Source: an uncultured Lachnospiraceae bacterium (GTDB lineage: Bacteria; Bacillota; Clostridia; Lachnospirales; Lachnospiraceae). Taken from it: a stretch of DNA of 64,000 nucleotides. Both the position numbers and the translations under genes were made by a program. Shown here piece by piece: positions 51,957 through 61,054 of this stretch. How positions within the stretch are numbered: position 1 is the first letter of the stretch; the number at the start of each line of letters is the position of its first letter. Under the pieces are notes generated by a model that ran no database searches, had not been told where the DNA came from, and worked only from the letters and a program-made list of their open reading frames with translations. The stretch is from assembly GCA_910588285.1 (NCBI GenBank), contig CAJUQB010000009.1, forward strand, positions 1-64,000, given 5' to 3'.

Positions 51957-53525
51957 TTACTGCTGTGCACGCCACTCATCCAGCTGGCGTTGTACCTCCT
52001 CAATGTAAGTCTGGAGACCGTTTGCGTACAATTTGTCAATAAATGCCTGATAGGACGCATCGTCTGCCAGCCCGGTTAATATCTGACCCTTGTATTCCTC
52101 ATATACGGTATTCAGAGCCGCCACCTCGGAGGAAATCGCATCCGTATTGATACGGAATCCCAGCAGCGGGGAATACTTCAAGCCGTCGATATCTACCTCG
52201 CTCATCTTATACCCCGCATCCAGCTCCTGCCTGGTGGAGTCGCAGAGCAGGACATTGCCAAAAAGTCCGACGGTATTGGGCGCATAGTTGCTGTCCGCAT
52301 TCACTTCAAGGCCCCCGTTCTCTGCATAGGTATAATTTTCCCCTTCAATTCCATAGCTGACCAGCATCTTGACATCCTTGTCCGTATAGCACAGGTTCAT
52401 GAGCTTTGCCGCTGCCTCCGGCTCTGTGGCAGAGGAGGGGATGGCCATTGTCAGAATCGAAACCAGGCTGGTGGATATGTACGCATCCGCCATCTTAATG
52501 GTGGTGTTTGGCTCCGGGGCCAGGGCATCGCCGCCGATTACACGCAGGAGGTTTCCTCCGATGATGCCGCAGGCCACGGTAATGTCCGAGGTGGGGTCGT
52601 CTGTCCTGGTAGCGATATCCTTATCCACATAGCCGGCCTGATACCAGCCCTGCATTCTGGCCAGTACCTCCTTGTACTCATCTGTCTCAAAATAGCTGAC
52701 CACCTTGGTGGGATCCTTGTCAACCATCACACAGAGCAGCTCGGTTCCCAGATTGTCAACAGGCGTGTCGCCCAGAGCAATATTCTGTGCCCCGGAGCTG
52801 ATCATCTTCATGTCCGGATGCTTGGCATAAATTTTTTCAAATACGGTTGTGATATCATCAACGGTCTTGACGTCATCTGCCGTCATCCCCGCTTCCTCCA
52901 GCAGTGAGGTTCGCACCTTGAAATAGACGTCGCTGGTGTAATCCGTCAGAACCGGAAGGGCATACAGGCTGCCGTCCGCGCTGGTGGTATTGGTAACTAT
53001 CTTCGGAATCAGCGCCATGGTCTCCTGGCCATATTCTGCCATCAGGTCGTCAATGGGCTTTAACTGCCCGGCTGCCAGCATGGACGAGAAGCTTCCTGCC
53101 CCTGCCGGGAAGGTGGTAACCAGGTCAATCTTATCCCCGGCGCTGACCTGCATGGGCATCTGGGTCAGATAGGTTCCCATGTCCAGGATCTGGAGATCTA
53201 CCTTAACATTGATCTTGCTTAAGGTAATCTCATTCAGGGCGTCCTCCACCTTCTGGATCCCTTCTTCATTGGCATTTCCGCCTACATTCCACATCATCCA
53301 TGTAACCTCTGCCGGATCCTCGTCCCACTCTCCTTCTGCACGTTCTGTCCCGCCGGTTCCCTCTGTTCCTTCCGTCTCATCTGCCCCGTCGGTCTGGGCC
53401 GGGGGCTGCTCTGTGGACGAGCCGTCCGCATTTTGCTCAACGTTGCCTCCGCAGCCTGCGAACAATGCGCTGCTCAAGGTGGCTGCCAGCAGCAAAGCCA
53501 TTAATTTTTTTGTTCTCTTTTTCAT
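51957..53525 (-). CDS. Extracellular sugar-binding lipoprotein (LplA-like)
   Basis: 522-residue lipoprotein with signal MKKRTKKLMALLLAATLSSA and lipobox LFAGC, a Glu/Gly/Thr-rich linker (about 35-65) and a solute-binding domain of the large LplA/YtcQ type. It delivers an oligosaccharide to the two permeases encoded downstream. The sugar is not readable; the AraC-GH39 regulator upstream hints at xylan- or beta-xyloside-derived sugars. An AAAGGAGG site precedes the ATG and it opens the operon. Confidence 0.93.
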   Translation of the reverse strand: MKKRTKKLMALLLAATLSSALFAGCGGNVEQNADGSSTEQPPAQTDGADETEGTEGTGGTERAEGEWDEDPAEVTWMMWNVGGNANEEGIQKVEDALNEITLSKINVKVDLQILDMGTYLTQMPMQVSAGDKIDLVTTFPAGAGSFSSMLAAGQLKPIDDLMAEYGQETMALIPKIVTNTTSADGSLYALPVLTDYTSDVYFKVRTSLLEEAGMTADDVKTVDDITTVFEKIYAKHPDMKMISSGAQNIALGDTPVDNLGTELLCVMVDKDPTKVVSYFETDEYKEVLARMQGWYQAGYVDKDIATRTDDPTSDITVACGIIGGNLLRVIGGDALAPEPNTTIKMADAYISTSLVSILTMAIPSSATEPEAAAKLMNLCYTDKDVKMLVSYGIEGENYTYAENGGLEVNADSNYAPNTVGLFGNVLLCDSTRQELDAGYKMSEVDIDGLKYSPLLGFRINTDAISSEVAALNTVYEEYKGQILTGLADDASYQAFIDKLYANGLQTYIEEVQRQLDEWRAQQ

Positions 53526-53856
53526 TCCCTGTTTCCTCCTTTATGCGTTTTCATCTTGGCAAACCATTATTTTCCACAAGTGTTTTGCCCTTTTGCACCC
53601 CAATTTTATCTCTTTTGACGGCGTTTTGCCTTTTCTTTTCCTTCAAATTCTTTGCAAATCCAATCAAATTGTCCAAAATATGATTTTCAATCCCAGCCAA
53701 ATGAGCAAATAGAACAATTTTATAAGCAGCCCGGCAAACAGGGCGTTGGCATATTGTACAGGGAAAAAAGAATGCGCTCTGCGCATTCTTCGCGCCCGAG
53801 CGGTGCCGTTCACGGCTAATTTCACCTCCGCGAGGTGCGCATCCTGCCCGGAGGGC
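53526..53856. other. Operon leader and structured intergenic repeat
   Basis: 331 bp upstream of the binding-protein gene. 53526-53760 is A/T-rich with no gene and no convincing full promoter. 53769-53789 is a perfect palindrome (agaatgcgc-tct-gcgcattct), followed by gccgttcacggc and cacctccgcgaggtg (53824-53838) hairpins. This looks like a structured dispersed intergenic element. Confidence 0.5.
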
Positions 53857-53902
53857 TTTTTGTGATATAGGAAATCCGGAGGAATTTCCTATATCACAAA
53901 AA
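53857..53902. terminator. Strong bidirectional terminator
   Basis: Near-perfect 19-bp arms ttttgtgatataggaaat (53857 on) and its inverse ending at 53902, loop ccggagg, with U-runs on both strands. It ends the AraC-GH39 transcript before the sugar-uptake operon. Confidence 0.9.
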
Positions 53903-53988
53903 AACACAGGCCCGAAACATTGCCTGTGCTCTTTTGCTTATTGGGCTGATATCCCAAATAAATCCGTATTCTGTTTGGCAGCCTGTCT

Positions 53989-56358
53989 TTAATCCAGCCG
54001 GATCGGATAGAGATTGACAAACAGGGTTTCGTGTGGCAGCAGCCGGACATGGAATACAAGCTGATGCTCCTTCACCGTTTTTTCCAAGGTGCTGATCTCC
54101 GGAAAGATTACCCGCCGCAGTACCTGAATATCTCCGATATCAGGCGCCGCCTCCTTCCCCATCATGCCCAGGCGCCACAGGACGCTGCTCTTTTCACTGA
54201 TCCTTGCAAGCTTGATGCGGTAAACGCCGTTGGCCAGTGAGCGGATCTGTATCTCATGCTCCAGGATATCCTGGTTCTCAAAAAGATCCGGCAGCTCCTC
54301 CTCCGTCAGCAGCTCCTCCGGCTTCTGATAATAGCTGAAATTAAAATCCTTGTCATTAAAGCAGATTCCGCCCAGATGGTTAGGCTCCATGCTGGAAAAA
54401 ATGGCATGATCGCTTTGGTAGGCAATATTGCCGGTCATAAATTCCAAATCCGTCATCATCATGGCAATGGGCTTTTCGATCCCGTCCCTGCTTAAGATCC
54501 CCCGGCCGCCAAACAACGTCCGGTTCTCATAGACATCGCAGCCCAGATCGCTGACCGCATCGTAGACTGCCAAATCCACCAGCCCTGTCAGCTCTGTGAT
54601 AACGCCCATCATTTTTGCAGCCTTCTGAAAGCTGTCATTCCATATGTTCTTGTCAGAAAGGCTTAGGTTCCAGCCCATATACCAGATGGGCAGCTCCTTA
54701 CATCCGTTTCGGTCCAGGGCCTCCCGAAGCTCCCTTGTCCTGCGCGCCAGAAAACCGGAATCCATGGTCCGCACCAGCTGCAGTACATTTCTCCGTTCCT
54801 CCACAGCCTCATAGGGGTAGGCCTTCACGGAGAAAAAATCCGGCTGCCACCCATTCTCCACAAAATATTTCAATTCCGCTTCCTGAAAGCAGCTAATGAG
54901 GCAGCCACTGCCTCCCACCCTGCTCTTGCTGCTCCATTTTCGGACCTCCCCGGCAACCAGCTGAAACTGCTTCAGGTACTCCTCTCTGGAAAACCTGCTG
55001 CTGTCGTAATTAATCTCCCAGACCCACTCCTGATATCTGGCAAATCCGCTGGTATAGCGGACTGCCACATGCTCCAGGAAGCGTTTCAAAACTGCCGCAT
55101 AATCCTCATAATCCACAAAAAATCCGGACCGCCGCTTCAGATACAGGGCTGTGTTCCCCTGTCCCCCCTCGATCTCCAGCTTCTCGCCGCTCAGCTCCAA
55201 GATCGGCAGGATCTGGTTTGTCACCAGGAAATCAATGGCTGCGTCAATACGGCTAAAATCCAGCTCCATGGAGCCCGGATACTTCCGGACTGCCATCCGC
55301 TCGGAAAATAAGCCGGCGATCCTGATATACCTGAAATCAATATTTCCCTTCAGCATCAGAAGCTGCTTTTGATATTCTGCATCCAGCAAATCTGCCCCGT
55401 CTGCAACGCCAAAGGCCTTTGTCCATACCTTCTCGCCGCAGGCACTCTGCCGGGCATCAAAGACTGCTCGGGAAAAAATCTGGCCGCGCTCAACAGCCAG
55501 CTCCTCCTCTGCCTCCTTCAGATACCGCTGCTGGGCCTTCTGGATCTCCTCCGAGCGCTCCTCCCGGGCCCTGCGGTTCTCCTGCTCCATTTTCCGGTAC
55601 TGCAGGGGCGGCAGTCCCCTTCGTTTCTTAAATACTTTATGAAAGGCAGCAATATCTGAAAATCCATGGTTCAGCGCAATATCTGTCACAGAATGCTCGG
55701 TGGTGCACAGCTCCTCCTCTGCCGCTGCCACCCGCAGCTCATTCAAATACTGCACCAGGCTCATCCCTGTCTTTTTTCTGAAATTCCTGGTAAAGGTGGA
55801 AACAGAATAAAAAAATTCCCGGCACAAATCATCCAGCGTGATTTTTTCCTTGTAATGCAGATTCAGGAACAGCAATACGCCATCCATTTTCAGGTCGTCC
55901 AAATAGCCGTTGGAGCCTGTCTCCTTCTTCACATATTCCCTGGTCAGGATGCTCAGCAGGTCATAAAAGGCGCTCCGCTCCTCCAGCTTCCGTTCTCCGA
56001 TAATATGCGCCCGCAGCATTCGGAAAAATGCATGACGGAGATCATAATGGCTCTTTGAGTGGTCCGACGCCGTGTCGCATTGAAAATTCCAACGGTTCTT
56101 CCCTGTCATCTGCAGCAGCTCAAAGTAATCAAACTCAAGCCTTGCCAACACGGTGTCATACCCAAACTGAATTTCATATCTGCTTCTGAAATCAATCAGC
56201 AATATTTCGTTTTTCAGCAGCCAGTGGGTCTTCCCCTCCACGGTCGCCGCGGCATTTCCCTCCACCACATAAAAGAGCTCCACATTGGAGCGAAGGGGCG
56301 CCTCCCGATCCGATATTTGATTGATCAATTCCAAGCGGTAGTTCATCTCCAAATGCAT
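53989..56358 (-). CDS. AraC regulator fused to degenerate GH39-like domain
   Basis: About 789-residue regulator. Residues about 1-150 are a cupin-like sensor region, 170-260 a double AraC helix-turn-helix (LDDLCREFFYSVSTFTRNFR, then VTDIALNHGFSDIAAFHKVF), then a coiled linker and, from about 290, a glycoside-hydrolase family 39-like barrel. At the nucleophile strand the usual TEWN reads MGWN (IWYMGWNLS), and the acid/base NEP motif is replaced by EINYD. The domain therefore probably binds but does not cut a sugar and acts as sensor for the uptake operon downstream. ATG 56358 follows AAAGGGAAG. It starts 20 bp after the parA stop. Confidence 0.88.
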   Translation of the reverse strand: MHLEMNYRLELINQISDREAPLRSNVELFYVVEGNAAATVEGKTHWLLKNEILLIDFRSRYEIQFGYDTVLARLEFDYFELLQMTGKNRWNFQCDTASDHSKSHYDLRHAFFRMLRAHIIGERKLEERSAFYDLLSILTREYVKKETGSNGYLDDLKMDGVLLFLNLHYKEKITLDDLCREFFYSVSTFTRNFRKKTGMSLVQYLNELRVAAAEEELCTTEHSVTDIALNHGFSDIAAFHKVFKKRRGLPPLQYRKMEQENRRAREERSEEIQKAQQRYLKEAEEELAVERGQIFSRAVFDARQSACGEKVWTKAFGVADGADLLDAEYQKQLLMLKGNIDFRYIRIAGLFSERMAVRKYPGSMELDFSRIDAAIDFLVTNQILPILELSGEKLEIEGGQGNTALYLKRRSGFFVDYEDYAAVLKRFLEHVAVRYTSGFARYQEWVWEINYDSSRFSREEYLKQFQLVAGEVRKWSSKSRVGGSGCLISCFQEAELKYFVENGWQPDFFSVKAYPYEAVEERRNVLQLVRTMDSGFLARRTRELREALDRNGCKELPIWYMGWNLSLSDKNIWNDSFQKAAKMMGVITELTGLVDLAVYDAVSDLGCDVYENRTLFGGRGILSRDGIEKPIAMMMTDLEFMTGNIAYQSDHAIFSSMEPNHLGGICFNDKDFNFSYYQKPEELLTEEELPDLFENQDILEHEIQIRSLANGVYRIKLARISEKSSVLWRLGMMGKEAAPDIGDIQVLRRVIFPEISTLEKTVKEHQLVFHVRLLPHETLFVNLYPIRLD

Positions 56359-56378
56359 CACTTCCCTTTGTTAGGCCT

Positions 56379-57143
56379 TTATTTCATTCCCTCCAGCAGC
56401 TCCTCTGCAAATGCATTGTAATCCTGCATACTGGAGCAGCCGGGCGCGTATTCTGGCAGCAGCTTTTTCTGGGTCTGTGCCTCCTTGACCTTCACGCACT
56501 CCCGGATGGCTGTTGAAAACAGCCTGCTGCCCATCCGCTCCGCCATCTCTCCAAGCTCGGTAAACACCCGCTTTTCCAGGTTGGAGCGGCCGGAATATTT
56601 CACCAGCAGGAGCCCGGCAATCTTAAGCTGGGGGTTCTGCCTGCGCTGTACGGCCTTGATGGTGCTGTGCAGCTGCATCAGTCCCTGCATGGAATAGGCG
56701 TCTGCAGTAACCGGGATAATCACCTGATCCGCTGCAATCAGGCAGTTGTACAAAATGACGCTTAAGGAGGGGGCTGTGTCAATGACAAGGTACTCATAGC
56801 CCTCCAGCTCCTCCACCGCATCCTTCAGCCGGTACAGCCCCTCCACATCCCCGTCCAAAAGCTTCTCCGCCTTGGCCAGCAGGGGATCCGATGCCACGAT
56901 ATCTCCGTTTGCCATATGCTGCACCGCAGATGCCAAGGGCAGCATCTCGGAATCCACAATCACATCATACAGTGTGGCACAATCCTCCACCTGGGCCTGG
57001 TAGGTACAGGTGCTGTTGCCCTGGGGATCCGCGTCAATCAGCAGGGTCTTTCCCCGCTTCCCAAGAATCCCTGCCAGGGTCGTCGCTGTCGTGGTCTTGC
57101 CGATTCCGCCCTTTTGATTTGCTACTACAAATGTTACAGCCAT
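56379..57143 (-). CDS. ParA/Soj family ATPase (orphan)
   Basis: 254-residue Walker-type ATPase. The deviant Walker A is complete (NQKGGIGKTTTA), with ADPQGNST (A') and VIDTAPSLS (Walker B). Such proteins position chromosomes, plasmids or protein complexes on the nucleoid. No parB or parS gene is adjacent; its neighbours are a DUF6465 protein upstream and the AraC regulator downstream, both on the same strand. It is not a plasmid-like context. Function is inferred only at family level. Confidence 0.92.
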   Translation of the reverse strand: MAVTFVVANQKGGIGKTTTATTLAGILGKRGKTLLIDADPQGNSTCTYQAQVEDCATLYDVIVDSEMLPLASAVQHMANGDIVASDPLLAKAEKLLDGDVEGLYRLKDAVEELEGYEYLVIDTAPSLSVILYNCLIAADQVIIPVTADAYSMQGLMQLHSTIKAVQRRQNPQLKIAGLLLVKYSGRSNLEKRVFTELGEMAERMGSRLFSTAIRECVKVKEAQTQKKLLPEYAPGCSSMQDYNAFAEELLEGMK

Positions 57144-57216
57144 AATGATGCTTCCTTTCTATGGGCAGGTTCCCGATCCAATACGGCCTCCTGCCCTTAC
57201 TTTTCATGGTTTTTCC

Positions 57217-57471
57217 TTAAAAGGCCACCTGGCCCGGGAGCTCCCGGTTCAGCACATAGTACACAGCGCCCTCCTCCGGCTTAATGTACACGTCAAGCTC
57301 CTGAATGTCCCCATCCTTAATCCCCCTGGCCACAAGATCCCTGCGGATCAGGTCCAGGAGGTACGCCTCGGGCTGCTCCTTGTCCCCATACTGGATTACA
57401 ATATTTTTCTTTGCATAGGCAAATCCGCCTGCCGCCCGCTGGGCGCGCTCTACACTGCTTTTTAACGCCAT
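57217..57471 (-). CDS. DUF6465 family protein
   Basis: 84-residue protein with the C-terminal pattern typical of DUF6465 (LDVYIKPEEGAVYYVLNRE), a clostridial family of unknown role. The usual long Ala/Lys-rich N-terminal region of relatives is reduced to a short start (MALKSSVERAQRAAGGFAY). It is cotranscribed with the orphan ParA 73 bp downstream, from a TTGACG-17-TATTAT promoter through a leader with a strong hairpin. The role is unknown. Confidence 0.8.
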   Translation of the reverse strand: MALKSSVERAQRAAGGFAYAKKNIVIQYGDKEQPEAYLLDLIRRDLVARGIKDGDIQELDVYIKPEEGAVYYVLNRELPGQVAF

Positions 57472-57493
57472 TGTGCTTCCTCCCTGTATCCTG

Positions 57494-57586
57494 GTAAGGG
57501 CCTGCTCCTTTTGGGTGCAGACCGCTTACCTCTATTTGGTAATAATTTCTTACTTCTATAATAACCAATGCATCCGATTCCGTCAA
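57494..57586 (-). promoter_or_regulatory. Promoter and leader hairpin of DUF6465-parA operon
   Basis: TTGACG (57586-57581), 17-bp spacer, TATTAT (57563-57558) on the minus strand. In the leader, ggtaag and cttacc with inner ctgc/gcag (57494-57531) form a hairpin about 20 bp before the ATG, leaving the GGGAGGA site free. Confidence 0.6.
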
Positions 57587-57657
57587 GAAGGGGCTGCATT
57601 GAGATCAGGGCTGAATGAATATGGCAGATTGTGTCCATGCTGCAAAGCTGTCACTTT

Positions 57658-59214
57658 TTACCAGCGCATATGCAGACCATCTTCCCCCAGCTCGTATATT
57701 TTATCGCACACCTGCTCCATATACTTCCTGTCATGGGAAACGCTGATAATTGCCCCGGAAAAGTCCTGAAGCAGCTTGCGGATCCTGGGGGCGGACAAGG
57801 GGGAAAAATTCCGGGTAGGCTCATCCAGAATCAGTACGTCTGCCTTGGAAAGGCTCATGGACAGCAGCAGGAGCTTGGCCCGCTGGCCGCCGGACAGCGC
57901 CCGCATGGGGTGGTGCATCTCCTCCGCCGTGTATTTCATGGCTCCCAGGTAGGTCCGGGCCAGCGTGATATCCTCCTTCCTTCCGGAGCCGGCCAGATAT
58001 TCCACCGGCGTCAAGTCAAGCTCCAGCAGCTCATCATAATCCTGGGGCATATAGCAGGCATGGATATCCTGCCGCTCCCGCAGCTGCTCCCAGATCTCCC
58101 GGAGCATGGTGGTTTTCCCTGTCCCGTTCCTTCCCACAATGCAGATTTTCTCAGGTCCCTGCACCGTCAGCTCCACATCCCTGGACAGCAGCCTTGGGCT
58201 ATCCCCATCCGTTTCCCCGCTGCGGCACACAAGCTGCGGATTGCGGTATTTCAGAACCCTCTTTCCTGCCGGCATTGCAAGCTGGCGGTCAAACCGGATA
58301 GTAATGGCGGATTCCTCCTCCGGATATTCGGTCATCTCCTCATGCTCCCTTGCATACCGCTTCTCCAATGCCTTCACGGATGCCATTTTCTTCTTCAGCA
58401 GCCTGCCGCCATGGGGATCCTGCCTGGTTATGGCATTCTGCTCATGCTCCACCCGCTGTTGAATCCTCTGAAACCGCTCCTGGGCCCGCTTCTCCTCCCG
58501 CCGCTCACCGGCTGCGAGCCTGGCCTGCTTTTCAAAGGCTGCGCTGCGCTCCTCCATAAAGGAACGGAAGGGCAGATTGGCAACCGTATAGCGGCAGACT
58601 GTCTTTCTGCGCAGCTGCTCCAGCAATATTACCCGGTTGGCCGTCCGCTCCAGCAGCGTCTCGTCATGGGAAATAAAAAGTACGGTCTGGCTGGTACTGC
58701 AGATGAACTCCTCCAGCCATTCCAGCGTCTCAAGGTCCAGGTCATTAGAGGGCTCATCCAGCAGCAGAATGTCCGGCTGCTCCAGCAGCAGCCCGGCCAG
58801 CTGAAGCTTGATCCGCTCTCCCCCGGACAGGGTTCCCATCCTCTGATTCCCATAGAACACGTCCCCTGGCAGCCCCAGCCTGGCTGCCAGTCTCTGCTGC
58901 TCCTGGGGGCTGCTGTTATAAAAGCAGTCCATTTGGCTGAAATATTCATAGACCGTTTTCTCCCGTGCCTCCTTCGGCATCTCCTGGGGCAGATATCCCA
59001 GCTTCTCTCCCTGATCGGTACGTGTCCCCTCTGCTTCTATATAGCCGTCAATAAGGCCCGGATCGTAGATCCACTTCAGAAGGGTGGACTTCCCATTCCC
59101 CTCCTCTCCGATAATCACAGCCTTATCCCCAGGCTGCAAAACCAGGCTAAAGTCTCGAAGAAGCACCCGCAAATCCCTTCTGTGGGTTAATGTCAAATTC
59201 TGTATCTGTAGCAT
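57658..59214 (-). CDS. ABC-F family ATPase
   Basis: About 518-residue soluble protein with two ABC domains: Walker A GEEGNGKST and GRNGTGKTT, signatures LSGGE and LSGGQ, Walker B LLLDEPSNDLD and VLILDEPTRNFSPLS. A charged interdomain linker (about 235-300) is typical of ABC-F factors that act on the ribosome, some of which protect it from antibiotics. Which subgroup this belongs to cannot be told without a tree. ATG 59214 follows AGGTGAAGGAA. The 336-nt leader with an internal terminator suggests attenuation, a feature of several resistance ABC-F genes. Confidence 0.9.
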   Translation of the reverse strand: MLQIQNLTLTHRRDLRVLLRDFSLVLQPGDKAVIIGEEGNGKSTLLKWIYDPGLIDGYIEAEGTRTDQGEKLGYLPQEMPKEAREKTVYEYFSQMDCFYNSSPQEQQRLAARLGLPGDVFYGNQRMGTLSGGERIKLQLAGLLLEQPDILLLDEPSNDLDLETLEWLEEFICSTSQTVLFISHDETLLERTANRVILLEQLRRKTVCRYTVANLPFRSFMEERSAAFEKQARLAAGERREEKRAQERFQRIQQRVEHEQNAITRQDPHGGRLLKKKMASVKALEKRYAREHEEMTEYPEEESAITIRFDRQLAMPAGKRVLKYRNPQLVCRSGETDGDSPRLLSRDVELTVQGPEKICIVGRNGTGKTTMLREIWEQLRERQDIHACYMPQDYDELLELDLTPVEYLAGSGRKEDITLARTYLGAMKYTAEEMHHPMRALSGGQRAKLLLLSMSLSKADVLILDEPTRNFSPLSAPRIRKLLQDFSGAIISVSHDRKYMEQVCDKIYELGEDGLHMRW

Positions 59215-59550
59215 TTCCTTCACCTCTCTGTAACTGCCCCTTCCACGCCTGCGGCGGGTCGCTTCTGCGACATATTTCGGTTCCGCCGCAGTGCGATAAA
59301 AAGGGATCTGTTTGCAGCACGCAAAAACAGATCCCTGTTATCCAGTCCCAGAGTATACAAAAAAACCCAGGCCTTCCCGGAATATGACAGATAATCCTGA
59401 TTCTGTGTACGCAAACCCGGCGCCGGGAACGCATCCTCCCTGCACCGGCCCCATGGGGCTAACATCCAATCCTTGTCTGCATGTACCAAATCGAATTATC
59501 TGTGAAACATCTTCTCACCATTCCGCCAAAGGCGGGCCTTTCCTTTTCTG
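59215..59550 (-). promoter_or_regulatory. Attenuator-like leader of ABC-F gene
   Basis: About 336 nt from the predicted start point near 59550 to the ABC-F ATG. It holds several palindromes (gccccatggggc, cccggcgccggg), a five-codon frame MFHR, and a strong hairpin with U5 before the coding region. No T-box AGGGUGGNACC consensus or other known riboswitch core is recognised. Confidence 0.5.
59298..59335 (-). terminator. Leader terminator/attenuator of ABC-F gene
   Basis: Perfect arms gggatctgttt (59303-59313) and aaacagatccc (59325-59335); on the minus strand five U residues follow (59302-59298), 83 bp before the ABC-F ATG. Confidence 0.75.
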
Positions 59551-59556
59551 TGGTCT

Positions 59557-59585
59557 ACTATAGCACACTTCCATCTAATATGCAA
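59557..59585 (-). promoter_or_regulatory. Sigma-A promoter of ABC-F gene
   Basis: TTGCAT (59585-59580), 17-bp spacer, TATAGT (59562-59557) on the minus strand. Confidence 0.6.
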
Positions 59586-59679
59586 GAGGAGACTTTGTCG
59601 AAATTTAGGATTTCCAAATCCCCCAAACTGTGATATTCTTAGAAAAAGGGAAGTCTTATACAGAAAACAGAGGTGCATT

Positions 59680-61050
59680 ATGGAACAAAACATCGAACTT
59701 TCGCAAAAACAGACCTTAACCCAGCACATGATCCAGTCCATGGAGATTCTCCAGATGAGCGCCCAGGAGCTGGAAAGCTATGTGGAAACTCTGGCTCTGG
59801 AAAACCCTGTCATCGAGCTGGAGGAGAGACCCCTGCAGGCCCCCTCCTCCGCCCGGGAGGATCTCCAGCGGAAGCTGGACTGGCTGGAATCCACGGATCA
59901 GCAGAATAAGGTATATTATCAGCAGGAGCGCAGCTCCAGCAGCCTGGAAAATAACTGGCATGACAGAAACTGGGAGGAGGAAAGCCTCAGCGATTACCTT
60001 CTGTCCCAGATACTTCTGGCTGATTTTTCCGATGCGGATTTTTCCATTCTTGAGTTCATGATCCTGTCGCTGGACGAGCGGGGCTATTATCCCGACGACC
60101 TGTCTGTGGCCGCTGACAGATTCCAGGCAGCGCCGGAACACATTGAGCGGCTCCTGGCTGTCATCCAGTCCCTGGATCCTGCCGGAATCGGCGCCCGCAC
60201 CCTCCAGGAATGCCTGCTGCTTCAGCTTCGGCGGACACGGCAGGAGCATCCGTTGATGGAAGCGCTGATCCAAAATTATCTGCCCGAGATCGCCAAAAAT
60301 CATCTGCCTGAGATTGCCCGGGAGCTGAATTGCCCCATCCCCACGATCCAGGAGGCATGCGCCGAAATCCGGAAGCTGAACCCCAAGCCCGGCAGCGCCT
60401 TCTGCGACCGGAACTATCTGCGCTACATTGAACCGGATGTGATTGTGGTGAAGCTGGAGGACAGCTTCGAGATCTTGGTCAACGAATACCAGTATCCGGG
60501 CTTCCAGATCAGCGGCTATTACCAAGAGCTGCACAAGACCACCTCTGACAAGGAGGCCAAGGCTTATTTATCCGGCAAGCTCCAGCAGGCCCAGTGGGTC
60601 GCAAGCTGCATTGAGCAGCGCACATCCACCCTCTCCCGGGTAACCCGTCATCTGGTACAGCTGCAGCATGATTTTTTCCTGTATGGCATCGGGCACAAAC
60701 GCCCCATGAAGCTTTCTGACTTAGCCGCGGACCTTGAGCTTCACGAATCCACCATCAGCCGGACACTGCGCAGCAAATATCTGCAGTGCTCCTGGGGTGT
60801 GTTTCCCCTCAATTATTTCCTGACCTCTGTGGCCAGCCGTTCCGACAAATCAACGGAGGAAAAGACGCCGGAGCAGGTGAAGGCCTTCATCCGGGAGATC
60901 ATCGGCAAGGAGGACAAGCAGAAGCCCTTAAGCGACCAGGCCATCAGCAGGGAGCTTGAGGCATACGATACCTACATCTCCAGGCGGACTGTGAACAAAT
61001 ACCGGACCCAGATGCAGATTCCTGATAAGGGCGGGCGAAAAAACTGGTAA
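59680..61050 (+). CDS. rpoN: RNA polymerase sigma-54 factor RpoN
   Basis: 456-residue sigma-54. The Gln-rich region I (QKQTLTQHMIQSMEILQMS) contacts activators, the core-binding region includes LNPKPG (near 230), then a helix-turn-helix (LSDLAADLELHESTISRTL), and the RpoN box RRTVNKYR near the C-terminus reads the -24 element. It needs an AAA+ activator, none of which is in this window. ATG 59680 has GAGGTG upstream. It is divergent from the ABC-F gene. Confidence 0.95.
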   Translation: MEQNIELSQKQTLTQHMIQSMEILQMSAQELESYVETLALENPVIELEERPLQAPSSAREDLQRKLDWLESTDQQNKVYYQQERSSSSLENNWHDRNWEEESLSDYLLSQILLADFSDADFSILEFMILSLDERGYYPDDLSVAADRFQAAPEHIERLLAVIQSLDPAGIGARTLQECLLLQLRRTRQEHPLMEALIQNYLPEIAKNHLPEIARELNCPIPTIQEACAEIRKLNPKPGSAFCDRNYLRYIEPDVIVVKLEDSFEILVNEYQYPGFQISGYYQELHKTTSDKEAKAYLSGKLQQAQWVASCIEQRTSTLSRVTRHLVQLQHDFFLYGIGHKRPMKLSDLAADLELHESTISRTLRSKYLQCSWGVFPLNYFLTSVASRSDKSTEEKTPEQVKAFIREIIGKEDKQKPLSDQAISRELEAYDTYISRRTVNKYRTQMQIPDKGGRKNW

Positions 61051-61054
61051 GAAG

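Noticed and set aside
59220..59489. Small protein gene in the ABC-F leader
   Set aside because: The frame reads through the terminator hairpin and lacks a ribosome site and start of normal type.
59215..59550. T-box or known riboswitch upstream of the ABC-F gene
   Set aside because: No AGGGUGGNACC T-box sequence and no recognisable core of SAM, TPP, FMN, lysine or cobalamin riboswitches was found.
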